Translations under genes and position numbers: made by a program | Notes under the pieces: model-generated | The model's database searches: none | The model's input: only the letters and a program-made list of their open reading frames with translations | What the model was told of the DNA's origin: nothing | Assembly: GCA_021823305.1 (NCBI GenBank) | Contig: JAKAOE010000101.1 | Coordinates: forward strand, 1 to 6,852 | Reading direction: 5' to 3' | Source of the DNA: Acidobacteriota bacterium | GTDB lineage: Bacteria; Acidobacteriota; Terriglobia; Terriglobales; SCQP01 | Length of the DNA stretch: 6,852 nucleotides | In this document: piece after piece, positions 1 to 6,635 of the stretch | Position numbering within the stretch: position 1 is the stretch's first letter | How the letters are laid out: every line of letters starts with the position of its first letter

Positions 1-26
1 GAAAAAGGCGGAATCGCGCTTGCCAT
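1..26 (-). CDS. Possible 5' end of a gene downstream of waaA (partial)
   Basis: On the minus strand an ATG lies 13 bases after the waaA stop and opens a frame reading MASAIPPF before the window ends. The short spacing would fit a gene cotranscribed with waaA. In Gram-negative genomes waaA is often followed by other envelope genes such as lpxK or an acyltransferase, but eight residues are far too few to identify a family. No Shine-Dalgarno sequence is visible before this ATG (the upstream bases are C-rich), so the start may be wrong or the frame may be chance. Confidence 0.25.
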
Positions 27-39
27 GGTGGGGGTATCG

Positions 40-1368
40 CTAGCTTACAGGCTCCGCCGGTGCGGGTGCGGCGGCGGACGTTGCCGCCGCCGTGGGCGCG
101 GCCGCCAGCGCCGCCGCGATCGCCTCCAGCGCCCGCCCGGTGGCGCCGCGTTGCGACTCCAGCAGCGTCCGCGCCGCCCCGCCCAAGCGCTCGCGCAGCC
201 CCGCGTCGGTCAGCAGTTGCGCCCACACCTGCCCCAGCTCGAACCCGCTCGCCGCCTGCATCGCCGCCCCCGCCGCCACGAACTGCTCGGCGATGGCGGC
301 GAAGTTCTCCATGTGCGGCCCGAACACCGTGGGCACGCCCCAGTACGCCGGCTCCAAAAAGTTGTGCCCGCCCGCCGGCGCCAGGCTGCCGCCGATGAAG
401 GCGCAGGTGGCGAGCTGGTACGCCGAGGCCAGCTCGCCCAGCGAGTCCAGCAGCAGCACGCCGCCCATCGGCAGCGTCGCCCCCTCCAGCCCGCTGCGCC
501 GCACCCACGCCAGCCGGCTGGCGTGCAGGATCGCCGCCACCGCGTCGAAGCGCGGCGGATGCCGCGGCGCCAGGATCAGCAGCGTCGGCGACTTCGCCGC
601 CGCCAGCGCCCGCCGGTAGGCCTCCAGCACCGTCCGCTCCTCCCCCTCCACCGTGCTCCCCGCCACCAGCACCTGCGTGATGCCCGCTTCCGCCAGCCGC
701 TCGCGCAGCAGCTTCAGGAACGCCGGCTGCTCCGGCGGAATCAGGTCGAATTTCAGGTTGCCCGCCACCTGCACCCGCGCCGGATCGGCGCCCAGGTCGC
801 GCACGCGCTCGGCGTCGCGCTCGGTCTGCATCAGGAACCCCGCGACGTTCTTCAGGATCGGCCGCAGCAGCCGCCGGATCGGGCGGTAGCGCGCGTAGCT
901 GCGCCCCGAGATGCGCCCGTTGATGAACATCACCGGCACGCCCTGCTCCTCGGCCGCCGTCAGGAAGTTGGGCCAGATTTCGGTCTCGGCGATCAGCACT
1001 AGCGCCGGCTCCAGCCGCCGCAGCGCCCGCCGCGCCGCGAAGCGGAAGTCGAGCGGAAAATAAAAGATCCGGTCCGCCGCGATCCGCCGTGTCGCCACGC
1101 TCCGCCCGGTCGCCGTGGTCACCGACAGCACCACCGGCCGCTGCGGAAACTGCTGCTGCAGCTGCGCGATCAGCCGCTCCATCGCCAGCGCCTCGCCCAC
1201 CGACACCGCGTGCACCCAGATGGCCCCTTGCCCCGCCACCGCCCCCACCGCGCCGAAGCGCTCGCCCAAAAAACGCGTGTAGCGCCCATCCGGCGAATTG
1301 CGCAGCAGAAACAGCGGCGTCAGCGCGATCAGGCCCAGTCCCAGCACAATGGAGTAGGCAAGCAGCAT
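40..1368 (-). CDS. waaA: 3-deoxy-D-manno-octulosonic acid (Kdo) transferase, WaaA/KdtA
   Basis: This is the inner-membrane glycosyltransferase that moves Kdo from CMP-Kdo onto lipid IVA, starting the lipopolysaccharide core. It has 442 residues, close to the usual ~420-430. Residues 1-23 form the hydrophobic N-terminal anchor. The GT30 N-domain follows, with WVHAVSVGE at 51-59 (E59 corresponds to the catalytic Glu of the family) and ETEIWPN at 128-134, then QTERDAERV and GNLKFD at 203-208. The C-domain has AGSTVEGEE (236-244), APRHPPRF (268-275), GGSLAPAGGHNFLEPA (326-341) and GPHMENF (350-356). Residues about 419-442 form an Ala/Pro/Thr-rich low-complexity tail beyond the fold. The ATG places the membrane anchor correctly, although no Shine-Dalgarno sequence precedes it. 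The gene is divergent from the helicase gene. All key motifs are intact, so a functional enzyme is expected. The family can add one or more Kdo units, and the sequence does not say how many this one adds. Confidence 0.96.
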   Translation of the reverse strand: MLLAYSIVLGLGLIALTPLFLLRNSPDGRYTRFLGERFGAVGAVAGQGAIWVHAVSVGEALAMERLIAQLQQQFPQRPVVLSVTTATGRSVATRRIAADRIFYFPLDFRFAARRALRRLEPALVLIAETEIWPNFLTAAEEQGVPVMFINGRISGRSYARYRPIRRLLRPILKNVAGFLMQTERDAERVRDLGADPARVQVAGNLKFDLIPPEQPAFLKLLRERLAEAGITQVLVAGSTVEGEERTVLEAYRRALAAAKSPTLLILAPRHPPRFDAVAAILHASRLAWVRRSGLEGATLPMGGVLLLDSLGELASAYQLATCAFIGGSLAPAGGHNFLEPAYWGVPTVFGPHMENFAAIAEQFVAAGAAMQAASGFELGQVWAQLLTDAGLRERLGGAARTLLESQRGATGRALEAIAAALAAAPTAAATSAAAPAPAEPVS

Positions 1369-1378
1369 CGGCGCCAGT

Positions 1379-1387
1379 TGCTAAAAT
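1379..1387 (+). promoter_or_regulatory. Extended -10 promoter candidate for pcrA (leaderless)
   Basis: The sequence TGCTAAAAT combines the TGn extension with a -10 hexamer, TAAAAT, that matches TATAAT at five of six positions. Transcription would start about seven bases downstream, near 1394, which coincides with the GTG start of the helicase gene at 1393. That geometry fits a leaderless mRNA, and no Shine-Dalgarno sequence is visible. The -35 region (around 1359-1364) does not resemble TTGACA, as is common for extended -10 promoters. The A/T run stands out sharply from the GC-rich surroundings. Confidence 0.5.
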
Positions 1388-1388
1388 A
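1383..1388 (-). promoter_or_regulatory. Candidate -10 element for waaA, overlapping the pcrA -10
   Basis: Read on the minus strand, the same A/T run gives TATTTT, a four-of-six match to TATAAT. A start about seven bases further on would leave a leader of roughly eight bases before the waaA ATG, with no room for a normal Shine-Dalgarno sequence. No good -35 is visible, since that region lies inside the helicase coding sequence. This is the only A/T-rich segment close to waaA, but the match is weak and the true promoter could lie further back, inside the helicase gene. Confidence 0.25.
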
Positions 1389-1392
1389 AGGT

Positions 1393-3642
1393 GTGTCCCT
1401 GCTCAGCGACCTGAACCCTCAGCAGCGTGCCGCGGTCGAGCATAGGGGCGGGCCGCTGCTGATTCTGGCCGGCGCGGGCAGCGGCAAAACCCGGGTCATC
1501 ACCCATCGCATCGCGCATCTCATCGCCCATTATCGCACCCCTCCCGGCGCCATCCTGGCGATGACCTTCACCAACAAGGCCGCCCAGGAGATGCAGGTCC
1601 GCGTGGCCGCTCTGCTCCCCTACGCCAGCTACGACAAGCCCTGGATCTCCACCTTCCACAGCTTCTGCGTCCGCGCTCTGCGCCGCGACTATCCCGAAAT
1701 CGGCGGCACGCGCGACTTCGTGATCTACGCCGACGACGAACAGCTGCGCCTGATGAAGTCCGTGATCGTCGCCCTCGGCCTCGACGACAAGGCCTTCGCC
1801 CCGCGTGCCGTGCTCGCGCGCATCTCCGCCGCCAAGAACAAGGGCTGGTCGCCCCAGGATTGGCGCGAGCGCGCCGCCGATCCCAAAAGCGAGCGCCTCG
1901 CGGTCGCCTTCGAGCGCTATCAGGCCGCCCTGCGCCAGGCTAACGCCCTCGACTTCGACGACCTGCTGCTCGAAGCCGGCCGCCTGCTGCGCCAAAGCGA
2001 AGCCGCCGCCGCCCGCTACCGCGCCCAGTACCGCCATATCCTGATTGACGAATATCAGGACACCAACCGCCCGCAGTACGACTTGCTGCGCCGGCTCACC
2101 CCCGAGGCCGAAAGCGTCTGCGTGGTCGGCGACGAGGACCAGAGCATCTACTCCTGGCGCGGCGCCGACATCCGCAACATCCTCGACTTCGAGCGCGACT
2201 TCTCCGGCGCCGCCGTCATCCGCCTCGAGCAGAACTACCGCTCCACCGGGAACATCCTCGCCGCCGCCGGCTCGGTCGTCGCCAACAACCGCGAGCGCAA
2301 GGGCAAGGTGCTCTGGACCGAGGCCGAGGCCGGCGCCGCCCTCGGTTACTGTCTCGCCGGCGACGCCGAGCTCGAGGCCGCCTTCGTCGCCGAGCGCATC
2401 CGCGCCCTGCCCGCCGGCGCCGGCTCGGTCGCCGTCCTCTACCGCACCAACGCCCAGTCGCGCCTGTTCGAGGAGGCGTTGCGCAAGCTCAACCTGCCCT
2501 ACCGCGTTGTCGGCGGCATGAGCTTCTACGAGCGCGCCGAAGTCAAGGACCTGCTCGCCTACCTCCGTTTCGCCGCCAACCCCGCCGACTCCGTCGCCCT
2601 GCTGCGCGTCATCAATACCCCCGCCCGCGGCATCGGCAAGGTCACGCTTGAAGCGCTGGAGCGGCTCGCGCTTGAACACAACCTGACCATGCTGCAGGCC
2701 ATCGAACGCGCCCTCGAGGGCGCGGCCGGCCTCCAGCGCCGCGCCCTCGACCCGCTGGGCGCGTTCTACAAACTGCTCATCGAACTGCGCCAGGGCGTGG
2801 AGGCTCACATGCCCCTGGACGAGCTGCTGCGCCTCGTGATCGAGCGCACCGGCTACGCCCGCCTGCTCGAAGCCGAGGCCACGCCCGAGGCCGAGTCCCG
2901 CCTCGAGAACATCGGCGAGCTGCAGAACGCCGCCGCTGATGCCGCCGGGCGCGGCGAAACCGTCGCTGATTTCCTCGACCACGCCGCCCTGGTCAGCGAC
3001 CAGGACGACTACGACCCCGCCGCTCGCGTCCAGCTCATGAGCCTGCACGCCGCCAAGGGACTCGAGTTCGATGTTGTCTTCCTCGCCGGTTTGGAGGAGG
3101 GACTGTTTCCTCACTCCCGCACCGCCAACAACCCCGCCGAACTCGAGGAGGAGCGCCGCCTGTGCTACGTCGGCATCACCCGCGCCCGCTCCCGCCTCTT
3201 CCTCACCCACGCCGCCCGCCGCCGCCGTTTCGGCGGCCAGCTCTGGGAGCCGACCCAGCCCTCGCGCTTTCTCGCCGAGGTGCCCCGCGACCTGCTCGAG
3301 GACCTTTCCCCCCGGCAGCCGCCGCCCGCCGGTCCGCGCTACGTCCGCGAAGGCTACAGCCAGGAAGTGAAACCGGATCGCCCCGGCTTCCGTCGTACCT
3401 ACAACTCGGTGGAAAGCATCCACCAGTTTCTGCAACGGCCGGGCGCCGGCCAGGCGGCGGCAAAAGCCGCCGCCTCGCCCGGCGGGTTGCGCTCCGGCGC
3501 CCGCGTGCGCCACGCCCGCTTCGGCGTGGGCACGGTGCTGCGGGTCGAGGGCGAAGGCGAGCACACCAAGCTGACCATCTCGTTCCCCGGCTTCGGCCTG
3601 AAAAAACTTCAGGAGAACATCGCCGCGCTGACGCCCCTCTAG
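1393..3642 (+). CDS. pcrA: ATP-dependent 3'-5' DNA helicase, PcrA/UvrD type (SF1A)
   Basis: This cytoplasmic helicase acts in nucleotide excision repair, in removing recombinase or stalled RNA polymerase from DNA, and in replication restart. It has 749 residues (PcrA and UvrD are about 720-740). The SF1A motifs occur in order: Q motif LNPQQRAAV (7-15), Walker A LAGAGSGKT (25-33), Ia TFTNKAAQEM (58-67), Ib STFHSF (86-91), II ILIDEYQDTN (216-225), III VVGDEDQSIYSWRGAD (244-259), IV LEQNYRS (278-284), V LMSLHAAKGLEFD (548-560) and VI ERRLCYVGITRAR (587-599). A Pro/Gly/Ala-rich linker (about 637-697) leads to a Tudor-like C-terminal domain, VRHARFGVGTVLRVEG (705-720), which in PcrA/UvrD contacts RNA polymerase. 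An in-frame TAA at 1387-1389 leaves GTG at 1393 as the only start that keeps the Q motif. There is no Shine-Dalgarno sequence. PcrA and UvrD cannot be separated here; the C-terminal domain looks PcrA-like. Confidence 0.96.
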   Translation: MSLLSDLNPQQRAAVEHRGGPLLILAGAGSGKTRVITHRIAHLIAHYRTPPGAILAMTFTNKAAQEMQVRVAALLPYASYDKPWISTFHSFCVRALRRDYPEIGGTRDFVIYADDEQLRLMKSVIVALGLDDKAFAPRAVLARISAAKNKGWSPQDWRERAADPKSERLAVAFERYQAALRQANALDFDDLLLEAGRLLRQSEAAAARYRAQYRHILIDEYQDTNRPQYDLLRRLTPEAESVCVVGDEDQSIYSWRGADIRNILDFERDFSGAAVIRLEQNYRSTGNILAAAGSVVANNRERKGKVLWTEAEAGAALGYCLAGDAELEAAFVAERIRALPAGAGSVAVLYRTNAQSRLFEEALRKLNLPYRVVGGMSFYERAEVKDLLAYLRFAANPADSVALLRVINTPARGIGKVTLEALERLALEHNLTMLQAIERALEGAAGLQRRALDPLGAFYKLLIELRQGVEAHMPLDELLRLVIERTGYARLLEAEATPEAESRLENIGELQNAAADAAGRGETVADFLDHAALVSDQDDYDPAARVQLMSLHAAKGLEFDVVFLAGLEEGLFPHSRTANNPAELEEERRLCYVGITRARSRLFLTHAARRRRFGGQLWEPTQPSRFLAEVPRDLLEDLSPRQPPPAGPRYVREGYSQEVKPDRPGFRRTYNSVESIHQFLQRPGAGQAAAKAAASPGGLRSGARVRHARFGVGTVLRVEGEGEHTKLTISFPGFGLKKLQENIAALTPL

Positions 3643-3650
3643 AGGCGCCC

Positions 3651-3655
3651 GGAGG
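3651..3655 (+). promoter_or_regulatory. Ribosome binding site of the LolA-like gene
   Basis: GGAGG lies six bases before the ATG at 3662, in the 19-base gap after the helicase stop. This strong Shine-Dalgarno sequence fixes the start and shows that the gene is translated independently, even if it shares the helicase transcript. Confidence 0.8.
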
Positions 3656-3661
3656 TTTCGC

Positions 3662-4423
3662 ATGCCCGTTCGTCTTCCCTTGCTGCTGTTCGCCCTGCTG
3701 TTCGGCGCGCCGCGCCCCGCCGTCCCCCAGACCCCCACCGCCGACAAGGGCCGCCAACTGGTCGCCGAGTGCATCCAGGCCATGGGCGGCCAGCTCTACC
3801 TCCAGATCAACCAGCGCAGCGGCGAAGGCCGCCTCTATACCTTCGACTCCAACGGCAATCTCGCCAATCCCGGCACCCATTTCTGGCTCTACTACCGCTT
3901 TCCCGCCGATCAGCGCCTGGAGCTCACCAAAAAGCGCAATGTGATTTTTATCTACAGCGGCGGCAAGGGCTGGCAGATCACTTTCAAGGGCGTCCAGGCG
4001 CTCTCCGCCCAGCAGTTGCGCAGCTACGCCGACTTGAGCGCGCACTCCATTGACGTCATCCTCAAGCAGTGGGCCCAGGCCTCCAGCACCCTGATCTTCG
4101 ACCAGGGTCTCACCCAGTTCCAGCAGGAACCGGTCCACGCGGTGCGCTTCACCACCGCCGATGGCAAGAGCGCCACGGTGGATTTTTCCACCTTCTCCCA
4201 CCTCCCGGTGCGGGTCTTCTGGCGCGAAACCGATCCCCAAACCGGCGGCATCCTCGAGCAGTCGGTCGTCTACGGCGATTGGAGTAGCATCGGCGGCATC
4301 AAGACCCCCTTCACCATCCAGCGCTACGCCGGCCCGATGGAAGTGCAGCAGGAGAACTTCCTCAACATCAGCTTCGCCCCCTTCTCCGACTCCCTCTTCA
4401 CCCCCACCACCCGCAAACATTAA
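3662..4423 (+). CDS. Predicted secreted LolA-fold-like protein of unknown function
   Basis: The 253-residue protein begins with a typical signal peptide: MPVRLP, then a hydrophobic core at about 7-16, with likely cleavage after about residue 23 (AVPQ). The only cysteine, C37, is not in a lipobox, so it should be a soluble periplasmic protein rather than a lipoprotein. The mature part starts with a helix containing AECIQAMGGQLYL (35-47). It then looks rich in beta strands, with alternating hydrophobic/polar segments such as FWLYYRFP (74-81), LELTKKRNVIFIYSGG (86-101) and WQITFKG (104-110). The segment VVYGDWSSIGGIKTPFTIQRY (201-221) resembles the curved-sheet LolA/LolB/DUF-type proteins often labelled outer-membrane lipoprotein-sorting proteins in Acidobacteriota. 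LolA itself carries lipoproteins across the periplasm, but that role is not shown here. It probably shares a transcript with pcrA. Function unknown; fold assignment is from pattern recognition only. Confidence 0.82.
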   Translation: MPVRLPLLLFALLFGAPRPAVPQTPTADKGRQLVAECIQAMGGQLYLQINQRSGEGRLYTFDSNGNLANPGTHFWLYYRFPADQRLELTKKRNVIFIYSGGKGWQITFKGVQALSAQQLRSYADLSAHSIDVILKQWAQASSTLIFDQGLTQFQQEPVHAVRFTTADGKSATVDFSTFSHLPVRVFWRETDPQTGGILEQSVVYGDWSSIGGIKTPFTIQRYAGPMEVQQENFLNISFAPFSDSLFTPTTRKH

Positions 4424-4428
4424 ACCCG

Positions 4429-4456
4429 GCCGCCGCTCGACGCGGGCCGCGGCGGC
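4429..4456 (+). terminator. GC-rich hairpin after the LolA-like gene, possible terminator
   Basis: Five bases after the stop, GCCGCCGC (4429-4436) pairs perfectly with GCGGCGGC (4449-4456) around a 12-base loop. No T-tract follows, so it is not a canonical intrinsic terminator. It could act as a weak terminator, protect the 3' end of the upstream mRNA, or be a by-product of high GC content. Its position between a stop codon and a candidate promoter favours a role at the transcript end. Confidence 0.4.
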
Positions 4457-4465
4457 TACCGCGTG

Positions 4466-4474
4466 TGCTAGCAT
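4466..4474 (+). promoter_or_regulatory. Candidate extended -10 promoter for the EF-G-like gene
   Basis: TGCTAGCAT has the TGn extension and a four-of-six match to TATAAT. It would start transcription near 4481, giving a leader of about 35 bases that includes the Shine-Dalgarno sequence. There is no recognisable -35, and that position falls in the hairpin. It shares the pattern TGCTAnnAT with the candidate promoter before the helicase gene, which modestly strengthens both. Confidence 0.35.
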
Positions 4475-4503
4475 GGCGTTTTCGAAGCAGCAGCGGTATG
4501 AGC

Positions 4504-4508
4504 AGAGG
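4504..4508 (+). promoter_or_regulatory. Ribosome binding site of the EF-G-like gene
   Basis: AGAGG sits seven bases before the ATG at 4516 and supports that start. It lies inside a tiny five-codon frame (ATG at 4498, TAG at 4510-4512) that is in phase with the main gene. The TAG rules out an N-terminal extension from 4498. Confidence 0.65.
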
Positions 4509-4515
4509 TTAGCGC

Positions 4516-6630
4516 ATGAAGGTGTACGGCACCGCGCAGATTCGCAACCTGGCCGTCGCCGGGCACGGCGGCTGCGGTAAAACCACGCTGGTCGCGGCGG
4601 CGCTCTACACCGCCGGCGCCACCCCGCAGCAGGGCCGGGTCGAGACCGGCACCACGGTCACCGACTTCGACGAGCAGGAGATCCAGCGCCGGATCAGCAT
4701 CGCCACCGGCATGGCGGTGGCGGAGTGGAGCGGCGCCGACAAGTCGGGCGTTAAGTTCAACTTCGCCGACACGCCCGGCCAGAATCTCTTCGTCCACGAA
4801 GCCGCGGCTGCGCTTGCCGTGGTGGAGTGCATGTTGCTCGTGGTGGACGCCGCCGGCGGCGTGCAGGTGCAGACCGCCAAGCTCTGGGAGTTGGCCGAAC
4901 AGCGCAAGCTGCCGGTGATCTTCGTCGTCACCCGCGCCGACCACGACCACGCCGACGTCGAAGGCGCGGTCGCCGCGATGCGCGAGCGCTTCGGCCGCGG
5001 CGTCTGCCCGGTGCAGCTCGGCCTCGGCGAACAGCGTACCTTCACCGGCGTCGCCGACCTGATCGCCATGCAGGCGAAGGAGTACACCGCCAGCGGCAAC
5101 GGCCGCGCCCGCGCCGGCGCCCTCGAAGGCGCGGTCGCGGAGGCCGCGCGCCAGGGCCATGAGGCCCTGGTCGAGCTCATCGCCGAGGGCGACGACAAGC
5201 TGATGGAGGAGTTCTTCGAGCAGGGCACCATCCCGGTCGAGCACATCGTCTCCGGCTTGCGCGACGCCGTGCGCGCGCGCCGCATCTTCCCCGTGCTGCT
5301 CGCCAGCGGCGGCCTCAACCTCGGCCTCGACGCCCTGCTCGACTTCCTCGCCGCCTACGCCCCCAGCCCCGCCGAGGCGGGTGAGGCCGAAGGCCTCGGC
5401 CCCGGCCAGCAGCCTGTCCGCCGCCCCGTGGCTGATACCGCCCCGCTCTCGCTGCAGGTCTTCAAGACCATCGCCGATCCCTTCGCCGGCCGCTTGAGCG
5501 TCTTCAAGGTGCGCGGCGGCCACCTCAGGAACGACGACACCGTCTTCAACTTCACCCGCCAGTCCGCGGAGCGCTTCGCCCATCTCAGCCTGCTGCAGGG
5601 CAAGCAGCTCCAGCCCATCGCCGAGCTCCACGCCGGCGACCTCGGCGTCGTCGCCAAGCTCAAGGACACCCTCACCGGCGATACCCTCGGCGACAAGGCC
5701 GCGCCCATCTCCTACCCGCCCGCGCAGTGGCCGGAAGCCGCCATCCACTTCGCGCTCGAGGCCAAGAGCCGCGGCGACGAGGACAAGGTTTCGCTCGCGC
5801 TGCACAAGATGCTCGAGGAGGATCTCGCGCTGCACTTCGAGCGCGACCCCCAGACCCAGGAGTTCCTGCTCGGCGGCACCGGCCAGCAGCACGTCGAGAT
5901 CGCGGTCGCCAAGCTCAAACAGCGCTACAACGTCGAGGTCAAGCTGCGCGCCCCGCGCGTCGCCTATCGCGAGACCATCCTGGGCAAGGCCGACGTCCAG
6001 GGCCGGCACAAGAAGCAGACCGGCGGCCACGGTCAGTTCGGCGACTGCCGCATCCGCATGGAGCCGCTGCCCCGCGGCGGCGGCTTCGAGTTCGTCAACG
6101 AGATCTTCGGCGGCGCCATCCCGCGCAACTTCATCCCCGCGGTCGAGAAGGGCATCCAGGACAGCGCCCAGCGCGGCTACCTCGCCGGCTATCCCGTGGT
6201 GGATTTCCGCGTCGTGCTCTACGACGGCTCCTACCACGACGTGGATTCCAGCGAGATGGCGTTCAAGGTCGCCGGCTCGCTCGCCTTCAAGAAGGCCATG
6301 GAGCAGGCCCGGCCGGTGCTGCTCGAGCCGATCATGGAGGTCGAGGTGGAGTCGCCCGAGGAGTTCGCCGGTGACCTCATCGGCGACCTCAACTCCCGCC
6401 GCGGCCGCATCGAGGGCATGATGCCGCGCAACGGCGGCGAGTTCATCCGCGCCCAGGTGCCGCTCGCCGAGATGCTCACCTACCAGTCCGATCTGACTTC
6501 CAAGACCCAGGGCCGCGGCAGCTTCCACATGCACTTCTCCCATTACGACCTGGTGCCGTCGCAGCAGGCCGAAAAGATCATCGCCAAATCGCGCGCCGAG
6601 CGCGGTCAGGCCGCCGAAGAAGAGGAGTAA
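4516..6630 (+). CDS. Elongation factor G-like translational GTPase (EF-G2/FusA2 type)
   Basis: This 704-residue protein has the full EF-G layout: G domain with G' insert (about 1-285), domain II (about 305-395), III (about 405-480), IV (about 480-605) and V (about 605-690), then an acidic tail ending in EEEE. The P-loop is GHGGCGKT (16-23). Switch I has RRISI (58-62) where canonical EF-G has RGITI. G3 is DTPGQ (85-89) instead of DTPGH, so the residue equivalent to the GTPase-activating histidine is Gln. G4 is TRAD (139-142) instead of NKxD. The domain IV tip GSYHDVDSSEMAF (571-583) is well conserved, which suggests ribosome A-site contact. These traits point to the EF-G-like paralogue group rather than the housekeeping fusA, which normally sits in the str operon next to rpsL, rpsG and tuf. 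Members of this group differ in activity: some translocate, others seem stress-related. The role here is open. The AhpD-like gene follows after 5 bp. Confidence 0.92.
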   Translation: MKVYGTAQIRNLAVAGHGGCGKTTLVAAALYTAGATPQQGRVETGTTVTDFDEQEIQRRISIATGMAVAEWSGADKSGVKFNFADTPGQNLFVHEAAAALAVVECMLLVVDAAGGVQVQTAKLWELAEQRKLPVIFVVTRADHDHADVEGAVAAMRERFGRGVCPVQLGLGEQRTFTGVADLIAMQAKEYTASGNGRARAGALEGAVAEAARQGHEALVELIAEGDDKLMEEFFEQGTIPVEHIVSGLRDAVRARRIFPVLLASGGLNLGLDALLDFLAAYAPSPAEAGEAEGLGPGQQPVRRPVADTAPLSLQVFKTIADPFAGRLSVFKVRGGHLRNDDTVFNFTRQSAERFAHLSLLQGKQLQPIAELHAGDLGVVAKLKDTLTGDTLGDKAAPISYPPAQWPEAAIHFALEAKSRGDEDKVSLALHKMLEEDLALHFERDPQTQEFLLGGTGQQHVEIAVAKLKQRYNVEVKLRAPRVAYRETILGKADVQGRHKKQTGGHGQFGDCRIRMEPLPRGGGFEFVNEIFGGAIPRNFIPAVEKGIQDSAQRGYLAGYPVVDFRVVLYDGSYHDVDSSEMAFKVAGSLAFKKAMEQARPVLLEPIMEVEVESPEEFAGDLIGDLNSRRGRIEGMMPRNGGEFIRAQVPLAEMLTYQSDLTSKTQGRGSFHMHFSHYDLVPSQQAEKIIAKSRAERGQAAEEEE
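6623..6627 (+). promoter_or_regulatory. Ribosome binding site of the AhpD-like gene
   Basis: AGGAG lies eight bases before the ATG at 6636, inside the last codons of the EF-G-like gene. This placement suggests that translation of the two genes is coupled. Confidence 0.7.
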
Positions 6631-6635
6631 TCGGT

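Noticed and set aside
25..1002. A 325-codon plus-strand frame opposite waaA
   Set aside because: Its product is an Arg/Gln/Pro-rich low-complexity chain antisense to an intact waaA.
3636..3645. Ten-base perfect palindrome CCTCTAGAGG at the helicase stop codon
   Set aside because: Too short, with no room for a loop and no following T-tract. The stop codon creates its centre. It is more likely chance than a terminator or operator.
1381..3783. An 800-codon open frame on the minus strand opposite the helicase gene
   Set aside because: It is antisense to a gene with every SF1A motif. Its translation is low-complexity (Gly, Ala, Val, Glu, Leu, Asp-rich) without recognisable motifs, as expected when C-ending codons are read on the opposite strand in GC-rich DNA.
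3203..4474. A 423-codon minus-strand frame across the helicase end and the LolA-like gene
   Set aside because: It covers two well-supported plus-strand genes in antisense, and the predicted protein has no signal or motif of its own.
4473..4580. Possible small gene starting at ATG 4473 in the leader of the EF-G-like gene
   Set aside because: The frame runs into the EF-G-like coding region out of phase, has no good Shine-Dalgarno sequence, and its start overlaps the candidate -10 box.
4468..6543. A 691-codon open frame on the minus strand opposite the EF-G-like gene
   Set aside because: Same compositional effect: the plus strand encodes a complete EF-G-like protein, and the antisense product is repetitive Gly/Ala/Leu/Glu-rich sequence with no domain signature.
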